Of a stretch of 64,000 nt of DNA, positions 34,261 to 47,726 are shown piece by piece (the first letter of the stretch is position 1; each line of letters opens with the position of its first letter). The DNA lies in the NCBI RefSeq assembly GCF_029227915.1, contig NC_079878.1:3102001-3166000 (forward strand), read 5' to 3'. A program made the translations under genes and the position numbers. Below the pieces are notes generated by a model. The model had not been told where the DNA came from. It worked only from the letters and a program-made list of their open reading frames with translations, and ran no database searches. This DNA is from Hydractinia symbiolongicarpus. Its lineage: Eukaryota; Cnidaria; Hydrozoa; Anthoathecata; Hydractiniidae.

Positions 34261-37200
34261 GGAATTTCCTTTGCCACCGATTAAACCTCTTTCATTAAGC
34301 GTCTCATCAAAAATGAAAACATTTTTGAAAAATACAAGTCTCATGCGTTTTAGTGGTGAAAAAAATATTTTAAAAAATCGTTCGGGAAATGATTTTACTC
34401 CCTGGGTACTTTCTTTGTATACATCCGACTATACGGGCCAAGCCCGGGATTTACGGGAAATCGCGGGTTTTCGTTTGACGGCGATTAAACTTCTTTTATT
34501 CAGCGTCTCATCAAAAATGAAAACATTTTTGAAAACTACAAGTCTTATGCGTTTTAGTGGTGAAAAACTAATTTAAAAAATCGTTCTGGAAATGAGTTTA
34601 CTCACAGGGTACTTTCTTTGTATACATTCGACTATACGGGCCAAGCCCGGGATTTACGGGAAATCGCAGGTTTTCGTTTGCCGGCGATTAAACCCCTTTC
34701 ATTAAGCGTTTCATCAAAAATGAAAACATTTTTGAAAACTACAGGTCTCATGCGTTTTAGTGGTGAAAAAATAATTTAAAAAATTGTTCGGGACATGAGT
34801 TTACTCCCTGGGTACTTTCTATGTATACATTCGACTATACGGGCCAAGCCCAGGATTTACGGGAAATCGCGGGTTTTCGTTTGCCGGCGATTAAACTTCT
34901 TTTATTCAGGGTCTCATCAAAAATGAAAACATTTTTGAAAACTACAAGTCTTATGCGTTTTAGTGGTGGAGAAATAATTTAAACAATCGTTCTGGAAATG
35001 AGTTTACTCACAGGGTACTTTCTTTGTATACATTCGACTATACGGGCCAAGCCCGAGATTTACGGGAAATCGCGGAGTTTCCTTTGCCAGCGATTAAACC
35101 TCTTTCATTAAGCGTCTCATCAAAAATGAAAACATTTTTGAAAAATACAAGTCTCATGCGTTTTAGTGGTGAAAAAAATAATTTAAAAAATCGTTCGGGA
35201 AATGATTTTACTCCCTGGGTACTTTCTTTGTATACATCCGACTATACGGGCCAAGCCCGGGATTTACGGGAAATCGCGGGTTTTCGTTTGACGGCGATTA
35301 AACTTCTTTTATTCAGAGTCTCATCAAAAATGAAAACATTTTTGAAAACTACAAGTCTTATGCGTTTTAGTGGTGAAAAACTAATTTAAAAAATCGTTCT
35401 GGAAATGAGTTTACTCACAGGGTACTTTCTTTGTATACATTCGACTATACGGGCCAAGCCCGGGATTTACGGGAAATCGCGGGTTTTCGTTTGCCGGCGA
35501 TTAAACCCCTTTCATTAAGCGTTTCATCAAAAATGAAAACATTTTTGAAAACTACAGGTCTCGTGCGTTTTAGTGGTGAAAAAATAATTTAAAAAATTGT
35601 TCGGGAAATAAGTTTACTCCCTGGGTACTTTCTATGTATACATTCGACTATACGGGCCAAGCCCAGGATTTACGGAAAATCGCGGGTTTTCGTTTGCCGG
35701 CGATTGAACTTCTTTTATTCAGGGTCTCATCAAAAATGAAAACATTTTTGAAAACTACAAGTCTTATGCGTTTTAGTGGTGAAAAAATAATTTAAAAAAT
35801 CGTTCTGGAAATGAGTTTACTCACAGGGTACTTTCTTTGTATACATTCGACTATACGGGCCAAGACCGGGATTTACGGGAAATCGCGGGTTTTTGTTTGC
35901 CGGCGATTAAACCCCTTTCATTAAGCGTCTCATCAAGATTAAAACCTTTTTTGAAAACTACAAGTCTCATGCGTTTTAGTGGTGAAAAAATAATTTAAAA
36001 AATCGTTCGGTAAATGAGTTTACTCCCTGGGTACTTTCTTTGTATACATTCGACTATACGGCCCAAGCCCGGGATTTACGGAAAATCGCAGGTTTGTGTT
36101 TGCCGGCGATTAAACTTCTTTTATTCAGCGTCTCATCAAAAATGAAAACACTTTTGAAAACTACAAGTCTCATGCGTTTTAGTGGTGACAAAATAATTTA
36201 AAAAATTGTTCGGGAAATGAGTTTACTCCCTGGTTAATTTCTTTGATTTTTTTGACTATACGGGCCAAGCCCGGGATTTACGGGAAATCGCGGGTTTTCG
36301 TTTGCCGGCGATTAAACTTCTTTTATTCAGGGTCTCATCAAAAATGAACACATTTTTGAAAACTACAAGTCTTATGCGTTTTAGTGGTGGAGAAATAATT
36401 TAAACAATCGTTCTGGAAATGAGTTTACTCACAGGGTACTTTCTTTGTATACATTCGACTATACGGGCCAAGCCCGAGATTTACGGGAAATCGCGGAGTT
36501 TCCTTTGCCAGCGATTAAACCTCTTTCATTAAGCGTCTCATCAAAAATGAAAACATTTTTGAAAAATACAAGTCTCATGCGTTTTAGTGGTGAAAAAAAT
36601 AATTTAAAAAATCGTTCGGGAAATGAGTTTACTCCCAGGGTACTTTCTATGTATACATTCGACTATACGGGCCAAGCCCAGGATTTACGGAAAATCGCGG
36701 GTTTTCGTTTGCCGGCGATTAAACTTCTTTTATTCAGGGTCTCATCAAAAATGAAAACATTTTTGAAAACTACAAGTCTTATGCGTTTTAGTGGTGAAAA
36801 AATAATTTAAAAAATCGTTCTGGAAATGAGTTTACTCACAGGGTACTTTCTTTGTATACATTCGACTATACGGGCCAAGACCGGGATTTACGGGAAATCG
36901 CGGGTTTTTGTTTGCCGGCGATTAAACCCCTTTCATTAAGCGTCTCATCAAGATTAAAACCTTTTTTGAAAACTACAAGTCTCATGCGTTTTAGTGGTGA
37001 AAAAATAATTTAAAAAATCGTTCGGTAAATGAGTTTACTCCCTGGGTACTTTCTTTGTATACATTCGACTATACGGCCCAAGCCCGGGATTTACGGAAAA
37101 TCGCAGGTTTGTGTTTGCCGGCGATTAAACTTCTTTTATTCAGCGTCTCATCAAAAATGAAAACACTTTTGAAAACTACAAGTCTCATGCGTTTTAGTGG

Positions 37201-37449
37201 TGACAAAATAATTTAAAAAATTTTTCGGGAAATGAGTTTACTCCCTGGTTAATTTCTTTGATTTTTTTGACTATACGGGCCAAGCCCGGGATTTACGGGA
37301 AATCGCGGGTTTTCGTTTGCCGGCGATTAAACTTCTTTTATTCAGCGTCTCATCAAAAATGTAAACTACAAGTCTTATGCGTTTTAGTGATGGAAAAATA
37401 ATTTAAAAAATCGTTCTGGAAATGAGTTTACTCACAGGGTACTTTCTTT
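34261..37449 (+). repeat. Mixed pentamer/heptamer lineage, left copy
   Basis: CGAGATTT monomers start at 34213, 35026 and 36447, steps of 813 and 1421 bp. The lineage is marked by CCAGGATTT, AGACCGGGATTT, GTTTGTGTTTGCC and ATTAAAACCTTTTTTG. Much of it recurs 5193 bp downstream, including GGGACATGAG near 34793 and 39985. Confidence 0.8.
37260..37449 (+). repeat. Short monomer (190 bp) with 12-bp deletion, copy 1
   Basis: CAAAAATG runs directly into TAAACTAC. Compared with the longer CAAAAATGAAAAAATTTTTGTAAAC-type class, 12 bp including one dyad arm are gone. It sits immediately before a partial-duplication monomer. Confidence 0.9.
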
Positions 37450-37724
37450 GTATACATTCGACTATACTGGCCAAGCCCGGGATTTACGGGAAATCGAGGG
37501 TTTTCGTTTGCCGGCGCTCTTTGTATACATTTGAGTATACTGGCCGAGTCCGGGTTTTACGGAAAATGGCGGGTTTTTGTTTGCCGGCGATTAAACTTCT
37601 TTTATTCAGGGTCTCATCAAAAATGAAAACATTTTTGAAAACTACAAGTCTTATGCGTTTTAGTGGTGAAAAAAAATTTAAAAAATCGTTCTGGAAATGA
37701 GTTTACTCACAGGGTACTTTCTTT
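37450..37724 (+). repeat. Partially duplicated monomer, copy 8
   Basis: A 73-bp partial plus a 202-bp full copy. The inner joint reads GCCGGCGCTCTTTG rather than GCCGGCCGTCTTTG, the only copy with this joint. Confidence 0.93.
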
Positions 37725-38130
37725 GTATACATTCGACTATACGGGCTAAGCCCGGGATTTACGGGAAATCGCGGGTTTTCGTTTGCCGGCGAATAAACCC
37801 CTTTCATTAAGCGTCTCATCAAGATTAAAAACTTTTTTGAAAACTACAAGTCTCATGCGTTTTAGTGGTGAAAAAATAATTTAAAAAATCGTTCGGTAAT
37901 CGAGTTTACTCCCTGGGTACTTTCTTTGTATACATTCGACTATACGGCCCAAGCCCGGGATTTACGGAAAATCGCAGGTTTGTGTTTGCCGGCGATTAAA
38001 CTTCTTTTATTCAGCGTCTCATCAAAAATGAAAACACTTTTGAAAACTACAAGTCTCATGCGTTTTAGTGGTGACAAAATAATTTAAAAAATTGTTCGGG
38101 AAATGAGTTTACTCCCTGGTTAATTTCTTT

Positions 38131-38320
38131 GATTTTTTTGACTATACGGGCCAAGCCCGGGATTTACGGGAAATCGCGGGTTTTCGTTTGCCGGCGATTA
38201 AACTTCTTTTATTCAGCGTCTCATCAAAAATGTAAACTACAAGTCTTATGCGTTTTAGTGATGGAAAAATAATTTAAAAAATCGTTCTGGAAATGAGTTT
38301 ACTCACAGGGTACTTTCTTT
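38131..38320 (+). repeat. Short monomer with 12-bp deletion, copy 2
   Basis: The same scar as copy 1, 871 bp downstream of it. It is directly before partial-duplication copy 9. Confidence 0.9.
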
Positions 38321-38595
38321 GTATACATTCGACTATACTGGCCAAGCCCGGGATTTACGGGAAATCGAGGGTTTTCGTTTGCCGGCCGTCTTTGTATACA
38401 TTTGAGTATACTGGCCGAGTCCGGGTTTTACGGAAAATGGCGGGTTTTTGTTTGCCGGCGATTAAACTTCTTTTATTCAGAGTCTCATCAAAAATGAAAA
38501 CATTTTTGAAAACTACAAGTCTTATGCGTTTTAGTGGTGAAAAAAAATTTAAAAAATCGTTCTGGAAATGAGTTTACTCACAGGGTACTTTCTTT
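38321..38595 (+). repeat. Partially duplicated monomer, copy 9
   Basis: A 73-bp partial plus a 202-bp full copy, with TTCAGAGTCTC where copy 8 has TTCAGGGTCTC. Confidence 0.93.
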
Positions 38596-39050
38596 GTATA
38601 CATTCGACTATACGGGCTAAGCCCGGGATTTACGGGAAATCGCGGGTTTTCGTTTGCCGGCGAATAAACCCCTTTCATTAAGCGTCTCATCAAGATTAAA
38701 AACTTTTTTGAAAACTACAAGTCTCATGCGTTTTAGTGGTGAAAAAATAATTTAAAAAATCGTTCGGTAATCGAGTTTACTCCCTGGGTACTTTCTTTGT
38801 ATACATTCGACTATACGGCCCAAGCCCGGGATTTACGGGAAATCGCAGGTTTGCGTTTGCCGGCGATTAAACTTCTTTTATTCAGCGTCTCATCAAAAAT
38901 GAAAACACTTTTGAAAACTACAAGTCTCATGCGTTTTAGTGGTGACAAAATAATTTAAAAAATTGTTCGGGAAATGAGTTTACTCCCTGGTTACTTTCTT
39001 TGATTTTTTTGACTATACGGGCCAAGCCCGGGATTTATGGGAAATCGCGG

Positions 39051-42000
39051 GTTTTCGTTTGCCGGCGATTGAACCTCTTTCATTAATCTTCTCATTAAAA
39101 ATGAAAACATTTTTGAAAACTACAAGTCTCATTTGTTCTAGTGGTGCAGAAATAATTTTAAAAATCGTTCGTGAAATTAGTTTATTCCCTGGGTACTTTC
39201 TTTAGATACATACAACTATACGGGCCAAGCCCGGGATTTACGGGAAATCGCGGGTTTTCGTTTGCCAGCGATTAAACTTCTTTTATTCAGCGTCTCATCA
39301 AAAATGAAAACACTTTTGAAAACTACAAGTCTCATGCGTTTTAGTGGTGACAAAATAATTTGAAAAATCGTTTGGTAAATGAGTTTACTCCCTGGGTACT
39401 TTCTTTGTATACTTTTGACTATACGGGCCAAGCCCGGGATTTACGGGAAATCGCGGGTTTTCGTTTGACGGCGATTAAACTTCTTTTATTCAGCGTCTCA
39501 TCAAAAATGAAAACATTTTTGAAAACTACAAGTCTTATGCGTTTGAGTGGTGAAAAAATAATTTGAAAAATCGTTCGGGAATTGATTTTACTCCCTGGGT
39601 ACTTTCTTTGTATACATCCGACTATACGGGCCAAGCCCGGGATTTACGGGAAATCGCGGGTTTTCGTTTGACGGCGATTAAACTTCTTTTATTCAGCGTC
39701 TCATCAAAAATGAAAACATTTTTGAAAACTACAAGTCTTATGCGTTTTAGTGGTGAAAAACTAATTTAAAAAATCGTTCTGGAAATGAGTTTACTCACAG
39801 GGTACTTTCTTTGTATACATTCGACTATACGGGCCAAGCCCGGGATTTACGGGAAATCGCGGGTTTTCGTTTGCCGGCGATTAAACCCCTTTCATTAAGC
39901 GTTTCATCAAAAATGAAAACATTTTTGAAAACTACAGGTCTCATGCGTTTTAGTGGTGAAAAAATAATTTAAAAAATTGTTCGGGACATGAGTTTACTCC
40001 CTGGGTACTTTCTATGTATACATTCGACTATACGGGCCAAGCCCAGGATTTACGGGAAATCGCGGGTTTTCGTTTGCCGGCGATTAAACTTCTTTTATTC
40101 AGGGTCTCATCAAAAATGAAAACATTTTTGAAAACTACAAGTCTTATGCGTTTTAGTGGTGGAGAAATAATTTAAACAATCGTTCTGGAAATGAGTTTAC
40201 TCACAGGGTACTTTCTTTGTATACATTCGACTATACGGGCCAAGCCCGAGATTTACGGGAAATCGCGGAGTTTCCTTTGCCAGCGATTAAACCTCTTTCA
40301 TTAAGCGTCTCATCAAAAATGAAAACATTTTTGAAAAATACAAGTCTCATGCGTTTTAGTGGTGAAAAAAATAATTTAAAAAATCGTTCGGGAAATAAGT
40401 TTACTCCCTGGGTACTTTCTATGTATACATTCGACTATACGGGCCAAGCCCAGGATTTACGGAAAATCGCGGGTTTTCGTTTGCCGGCGATTGAACTTCT
40501 TTTATTCAGGGTCTCATCAAAAATGAAAACATTTTTGAAAACTACAAGTCTTATGCGTTTTAGTGGTGAAAAAATAATTTAAAAAATCGTTCTGGAAATG
40601 AGTTTACTCACAGGGTACTTTCTTTGTATACATTCGACTATACGGGCCAAGACCGGGATTTACGGGAAATCGCGGGTTTTTGTTTGCCGGCGATTAAACC
40701 CCTTTCATTAAGCGTCTCATCAAGATTAAAACCTTTTTTGAAAACTACAAGTCTCATGCGTTTTAGTGGTGAAAAAATAATTTAAAAAATCGTTCGGTAA
40801 ATGAGTTTACTCCCTGGGTACTTTCTTTGTATACATTCGACTATACGGCCCAAGCCCGGGATTTACGGAAAATCGCAGGTTTGTGTTTGCCGGCGATTAA
40901 ACTTCTTTTATTCAGCGTCTCATCAAAAATGAAAACACTTTTGAAAACTACAAGTCTCATGCGTTTTAGTGGTGACAAAATAATTTAAAAAATTGTTCGG
41001 GAAATGAGTTTACTCCCTGGTTAATTTCTTTGATTTTTTTGACTATACGGGCCAAGCCCGGGATTTACGGGAAATCGCGGGTTTTCGTTTGCCGGCGATT
41101 AAACTTCTTTTATTCAGGGTCTCATCAAAAATGAAAACATTTTTGAAAACTACAAGTCTTATGTGTTTTAGTGGTGGAGAAATAATTTAAACAATCGTTC
41201 TGGAAATGAGTTTACTCACAGGGTACTTTCTTTGTATACATTCGACTATACGGGCCAAGCCCGAGATTTACGGGAAATCGCGGAGTTTCCTTTGCCAGCG
41301 ATTAAACCTCTTTCATTAAGCGTCTCATCAAAAATGAAAACATTTTTGAAAAATACAAGTCTCATGCGTTTTAGTGGTGAAAAAAATAATTTAAAAAATC
41401 GTTCGGGAAATGATTTTACTCCCTGGGTACTTTCTTTGTATACATCCGACTATACGGGCCAAGCCCGGGATTTACGGGAAATCGCGGGTTTTCGTTTGAC
41501 GGCGATTAAACTTCTTTTATTCAGCGTCTCATCAAAAATGAAAACATTTTTGAAAACTACAAGTCTTATGCGTTTTAGTGGTGAAAAACTAATTTAAAAA
41601 ATCGTTCTGGAAATGAGTTTACTCACAGGGTACTTTCTTTGTATACATTCGACTATACGGGCCAAGCCCGGGATTTACGGGAAATCGCGGGTTTTCGTTT
41701 GCCGGCGATTAAACCCCTTTCATTAAGCGTTTCATCAAAAATGAAAACATTTTTGAAAACTACAGGTCTCGTGCGTTTTAGTGGTGAAAAAATAATTTAA
41801 AAAATTGTTCGGGAAATGAGTTTACTCCCTGGGTACTTTCTATGTATACATTCGACTATACGGGCCAAGCCCAGGATTTACGGAAAATCGCGGGTTTTCG
41901 TTTGCCGGCGATTAAACTTCTTTTATTCAGGGTCTCATCAAAAATGAAAACATTTTTGAAAACTACAAGTCTTATGCGTTTTAGTGGTGAAAAAATAATT

Positions 42001-42452
42001 TAAAAAATCGTTCTGGAAATGAGTTTACTCACAGGGTACTTTCTTTGTATACATTCGACTATACGGGCCAAGACCGGGATTTACGGGAAATCGCGGGTTT
42101 TTGTTTGCCGGCGACTAAACCCCTTTCATTAAGCGTCTCATCAAGATTAAAACCTTTTTTGAAAACTACAAGTCTCATGCGTTTTAGTGGTGAAAAAATA
42201 ATTTAAAAAATCGTTCGGTAAATGAGTTTACTCCCTGGGTACTTTCTTTGTATACATTCGACTATACGGCCCAAGCCCGGGATTTACGGAAAATCGCAGG
42301 TTTGTGTTTGCCGGCGATTAAACTTCTTTTATTCAGCGTCTCATCAAAAATGAAAACACTTTTGAAAACTACAAGTCTCATGCGTTTTAGTGGTGACAAA
42401 ATAATTTAAAAAATTGTTCGGGAAATGAGTTTACTCCCTGGTTAATTTCTTT
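39051..42452 (+). repeat. Mixed pentamer/heptamer lineage, right copy
   Basis: It enters through GATACATACAACT and CTTTTGAC monomers, then repeats the 34.4-37.4 kb lineage at about 5193 bp offset. CGAGATTT monomers at 40219 and 41234 are 1015 bp apart, where the left copy has 1421, so the internal monomer number has changed. Confidence 0.8.
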
Positions 42453-42642
42453 GATTTTTTTGACTATACGGGCCAAGCCCGGGATTTACGGGAAATCGCG
42501 GGTTTTCGTTTGCCGGCGATTAAACTTCTTTTATTCAGCGTCTCATCAAAAATGTAAACTACAAGTCTTATGCGTTTTAGTGATGGAAAAATAATTTAAA
42601 AAATCGTTCTGGAAATGAGTTTACTCACAGGGTACTTTCTTT
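42453..42642 (+). repeat. Short monomer with 12-bp deletion, copy 3
   Basis: The same scar (CAAAAATGTAAACTAC), followed directly by partial-duplication copy 10. Confidence 0.9.
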
Positions 42643-42917
42643 GTATACATTCGACTATACTGGCCAAGCCCGGGATTTACGGGAAATCGAGGGTTTTCGT
42701 TTGCCGGCCGTCTTTGTATACATTTGAGTATACTGGCCGAGTCCGGGTTTTACGGAAAATGGCGGGTTTTTGTTTGCCGGCGATTAAACTTCTTTTATTC
42801 AGGGTCTCATCAAAAATGAAAACATTTTTGAAAACTACAAGTCTTATGCGTTTTAGTGGTGAAAAAAAATTTAAAAAATCGTTCTGGAAATGAGTTTACT
42901 CACAGGGTACTTTCTTT
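42643..42917 (+). repeat. Partially duplicated monomer, copy 10
   Basis: A 73-bp partial plus a 202-bp full copy, 5193 bp after copy 8. Confidence 0.93.
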
Positions 42918-45552
42918 GTATACATTCGACTATACGGGCTAAGCCCGGGATTTACGGGAAATCGCGGGTTTTCGTTTGCCGGCGAATAAACCCCTTTCAT
43001 TAAGCGTCTCATCAAGATTAAAAACTTTTTTGAAAACTACAAGTCTCATGCGTTTTAGTGGTGAAAAAATAATTTAAAAAATCGTTCGGTAATCGAGTTT
43101 ACTCCCTGGGTACTTTCTTTGTATACATTCGACTATACGGCCCAAGCCCGGGATTTACGGGAAATCGCAGGTTTGCGTTTGCCGGCGATTAAACCTCTTT
43201 CATTAATCTTCTCATTAAAAATGAAAACATTTTTGAAAACTACAAGTCTCATTTGTTCTAGTGGTGCAGAAATAATTTTAAAAATCGTTCGTGAAATTAG
43301 TTTATTCCCTGGGTACTTTCTTTAGATACATACAACTATACGGCCAAGCCCGGGATTTACGGGAAATCGCGGGTTTTCGTTTGCCAGCGATTAAACTTCT
43401 TTTATTCAGCGTCTCATCAAAAATGAAAACACTTTTGAAAACTACAAGTCTCATGCGTTTTAGTGGTGACAAAATAATTTGAAAAATCGTTTGGTAAATG
43501 AGTTTACTCCCTGGGTACTTTCTTTGTATACTTTTGACTATACGGGCCAAGCCCGGGATTTACGGGAAATCGCGGGTTTTCGTTTGACGGCGATTAAACT
43601 TCTTTTATTCAGCGTCTCATCAAAAATGAATACATTTTTGAAAACTACAAGTCTTATGCGTTTGAGTGGTGAAAAAATAATTTGAAAAATCGTTCGGGAA
43701 TTGATTTTACTCCCTGGGTACTTTTTTTGTATACATTCGACTATACGGGCCGAGTCCGGGGTTTACGGGAAACGGCGGGTTTTCGTTTGCCGGCGATTAA
43801 ACTTCTTTTATTCAGCGTCTCATCAAAAATGAAAAAATTTTTGTAAACTACAAGTCTTATGCGTTTTAGTGGTGGAAAAATAATTTAAACAATCGTTCTG
43901 GAAATGAGTTTACTCACAGGGTACTTTCTTTGTATACATTCGACTATACGGGCCAAGCCCGAGATTTACGGGAAATCGCGGATTTTCGTTTGCCAGCGAT
44001 TAAACCTCTTTCATTAAGCGTCTCATCAAAAATGAAAACATTTTTGAAAAATACAAGTCTCATGCGTTTTAGTGGTGAAAAAAATAATTTAAAAAATCGT
44101 TCGGGAAATGATTTTACTCCCTGGGTACTTTCTTTGTATACATCCGACTATACGGGCCGAGTCCGGGGTTTACGGGAAATGGCGGGTTTTCGTTTGCCGG
44201 CGATTAAACTTCTTTTATTCAGCGTCTCATCAAAAATGAAAACATTTTTGAAAACTACAAGTCTCATGCGTTTTAGTGGTGAAAAATAATTTAAAAAATC
44301 GTTTTGGAAATGAGTTTACCACAGGGTACTTTCTTTGTATACATTCGACTATATGGGCCAAACCCGGGATTTACGGGAAATTGCGGGTTTTCGTTTGCCG
44401 GCGATTAAATCACTTTCATTAAGCGTCTTATCAAAAATGAAAACATTTCTGAAAACTACAAGTCTCATGCGTTTTATTGGTGAAAAAATATTTTAAAAAA
44501 TCGTTCGGGAAATGAGTTTACTCCCTGGGTACTTTCTTTGTATACTATTGACTATACGGGCCGAGTCGTGGGTTTACGGGAAATGACGGGTCTTCGTTTG
44601 CCGGCGATTAAACTCCTTTTATTCAGCGTCTCATCAAAAATGAAAACATGTTTAAAAACTACAAGTCTCATGGGCTTTAGTGGTGAAAAAAATAATATAA
44701 AAAATCGTTCGGGAAATGATTTTACTCCCTGGGTACTTTCTTTGTATACATCCGACTATACGGGCCGAGTCCGGGGTTTACGGGAAATGGCGGGTTTTCG
44801 TTTGCCGGCGATTAAACTTCTTTTATTCAGCGTCTCATCAAAAATGAAAACATTTTTGAAAACTACAAGTCTCATGCGTTTTAGAGGTGAAAAGATAATT
44901 TAAAAAATCGATTTGGAAATGAGTTTACCACAGGGTACTTTCTTTGTATACATTCGACTATATGGGCCAAACCCGGGATTTACGGGAAATTGCGGGTTTT
45001 CGTTTGCTGGCGATTAAACCACTTTCAATAAGCGTCTTATCAAAAATGAAAACATTTCTGAAAACTACAAGTCTCATGCGTTTTATTGGTGAAAAAATAT
45101 TTTAAAAAATCGTTCGGGAAATGAGTTTACTGCCTGGGTACTTTCTTTGTATACTATTGACTATACGGGCCGAGTCCTGGGTTTACGGGAAATAGCGGGT
45201 CTTCGTTTTCCGGCGATTAAACTCCTTTTATTCAGCGTCTTATCAAAAATGAAAACACTTTTGAAAACTACAAGTCTCATGCGTTTTAGTGGTGACAAAA
45301 TAATTTAAAAAATTGTTCGGGAAATGAGTTTACTGCCTGGTTACTTTCTTTGATTTTTTTGACTATACGGGCCAAGCCCGGGATTTACGGGAAATCGCGG
45401 GTTTTCGTTTGCCGGCGATTAAACTTCTTTTATTCAGCGTCTCATCAAAAATGAAAAAATTTTTGTAAACTACAACTCTTATGCGTTTTAGTGGTGGAAA
45501 ATAATTTAAAAAATCGTTCTGGAAATGAGTTTACTCACAGGGTACTTTCTTT
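42918..45552 (+). repeat. Block repeated about 6.49 kb downstream, left copy
   Basis: Class order from the GCGAATAAACCCC monomer through GATACATACAACT, CTTTTGAC, a TACTTTTTTTGTATAC monomer, CGAGATTT and CATCCGAC recurs at 49.4-51.4 kb. Equivalent points are offset by 6492-6494 bp. The GATACATACAACT monomer near 43325 lacks one G (TACGGCCAAGCCC). A private GAGTCGTGGG lies near 44564. Confidence 0.82.
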
Positions 45553-45829
45553 GTATACATTCGATTATACTGGCCAAGCCCGGGATTTACGGGAAATCGA
45601 GGGTTTTCGTTTGCCGGCCGTCTTTGTATACATTTGAGTATACTGGCCGAGTCCGGGTTTTACGGAAAATGGCGGGTTTTTGTTTGCCGGCGATTAAATT
45701 TCTTTTATTCAGCGTCTCATCAAAAATGAAAACATTTTTGAAAACTACAAGTCTCATGCGTTTTAGTGGTGAAAAAAATAATTTAAAAAATCGTTTGGGA
45801 AACGATTTTACTCCCTGGGTACTTTCTTT
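45553..45829 (+). repeat. Partially duplicated monomer, copy 11
   Basis: The 73-bp partial plus a 204-bp full copy. It has GGGATTTACGGG and ATGAAAACATTT and the rare CATTCGATTATACTGG. It is a subtype distinct from copies 2-7. Confidence 0.93.
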
Positions 45830-47449
45830 GTATACGTTCGACTATACGGGCCGAGTCCGGGGTTTACGGGAAATGGCGGGTTTTCGTTTGCCGGCGATTA
45901 AACTTCTTTTATTCAGCGTCTCATCAAAAATGAAAACATTTTTGAAAACAACAAGTCTCATGCGTTTTAGTGGTGAAAAGATGATTTAAAAAATCGTTTT
46001 GGAAATGAGTTTACTCACAGGGTACTTTCTTTGTATTCATTCGACTATACGGGCCGAGTCCGGGGTTTACGGGAAACGGCGGGTTTTCGTTTGCCGGCGA
46101 TTAAACTTCTTTTATTCAGCGTCTCATCAAAAATGAAAAATTTTTTGTAAACTACAAGTCTTATGCGTTTTAGTGGTGGAAAAATAATTTAAACAATCGT
46201 TCTGGAAATGAGTTTACTCACAGGGTACTTTCTTTGTATACATCCGACTATACGGGCCGAGTCCGGGGTTTACGGGAAATGGCGGGTTTTCGTTTGCCGG
46301 CGATTAAACTTCTTTTATTCAGCGTCTCATCAAAAATGAAAACATTTTTGAAAACTACAAGTCTCATGCGTTTTAGTGGTGAAAAGATAATTTAAAAAAT
46401 CGTTTTGGAAATGAGTTTACCACAGGGTACTTTCTTTGTATACATTCGACTATATGGGCCAAACCCGGGATTTACGGGAAATTGCGGGTTTTCGTTTGCC
46501 GGCGATTAAACCACTTTCATTAAGCGTCTTATCAAAAATGAAAACATTTCTGAAAACTACAAGTCTCATGCGTTTTATTGGTGAAAAAATATTTTAAAAA
46601 ATCGTTCGGGAAATGAGTTTACTCCCTGGGTACTTTCTTTGTATACTATTGACTATACGGGCCGAGTCCTGGGTTTACGGGAAATGACGGGTCTTCGTTT
46701 GCCGGCGATTAAACTCCTTTTATTCAGCGTCTCATCAAAAATGAAAACATGTTTAAAAACTACAAGTCTCATGGGCTTTAGTGGTGAAAAAATAATTTAA
46801 AAAATCGTTCGGGAAATGAGTTTACTCCCTGGGTACTTTCTTTGTATACTTTTGACTATACGGGCCGAGTCCGGGGTTTACGGGAAATGGCGGGTTTTCG
46901 TTTGCCGGCGATTAAACTTCTTTTATTCAGCGTCTCATCAAAAATGAAAACATTTTTGAAAACTACAAGTCTCATGCGTTTTAGTGGTGAAAAGATAATT
47001 TAAAAAATCGATTTGGAAATGAGTTTACCACAGGGTACTTTCTTTGTATACATTCGACTATATGGGCCAAACCCGGGATTTACGGGAAATTGCGGGTTTT
47101 CGTTTGCCGGCGATTAAACCACTTTCAATAAGCGTCTTATCAAAAATGAAAACACTTTTGAAAACTACAAGTCTCATGCGTTTTATTGGTGACAAAATAA
47201 TTTAAAAAATTGTTCGGGAAATGAGTTTACTGCCTGGTTACTTTCTTTGATTTTTTTGACTATACGGACCAAGCCCGGGATTTACGGGAAATCGCGGGTT
47301 TTCGTTTGCCGGCGATTAAACTTCTTTTATTCAGCGTCTCATCAAAAATGAAAAAATTTTTGTAAACTACAACTCTTATGCGTTTTAGTGGTGGAAAATA
47401 ATTTAAAAAATCGTTCTGGAAATGAGTTTACTCACAGGGTACTTTCTTT
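45830..47449 (+). repeat. Trimer/octamer-type monomers between two partial-duplication monomers
   Basis: Copies 11 and 12 are 1897 bp apart. The interval includes CATCCGAC, CTATATGGG, TATACTATTGAC with GAAATGACGGGTC, and a CGATTTGGAAATG junction. Much of it recurs near 51.0-51.6 kb. A private GTATTCATTCG replaces GTATACATTCG near 46034. Confidence 0.82.
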
Positions 47450-47726
47450 GTATACATTCGACTATACTGGCCAAGCCCGGGATTTACGGGAAATCGAGGG
47501 TTTTCGTTTGCCGGCCGTCTTTGTATACATTTGAGTATACTGGCCGAGTCCGGGTTTTACGGAAAATGGCGGGTTTTTGTTTGCCGGCGATTAAATTTCT
47601 TTTATTCAGCGTCTCATCAAAAATGAAAACATTTTTGAAAACTACAAGTCTCATGCGTTTTAGTGGTGAAAAAAATAATTTAAAAAATCGTTTGGGAAAC
47701 GATTTTACTCCCTGGGTACTTTCTTT
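47450..47726 (+). repeat. Partially duplicated monomer, copy 12
   Basis: The 73-bp partial plus a 204-bp full copy of the ATGAAAACATTT subtype, with GGGAAACGATTTTAC downstream as in copies 11, 14 and 15. Confidence 0.93.

Larger units (their letters stand above)
37450..39050 (+). repeat. 871-bp tandem duplication
   Basis: Copies begin at partial-duplication monomers 37450 and 38321. Both contain the rare ACGGGCTAAGCCC, GGCGAATAAACCCC, GGTAATCGAG and GTGATGGAAAA. The length equals four monomers plus 73 minus 12 and minor one-base differences. Confidence 0.9.
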
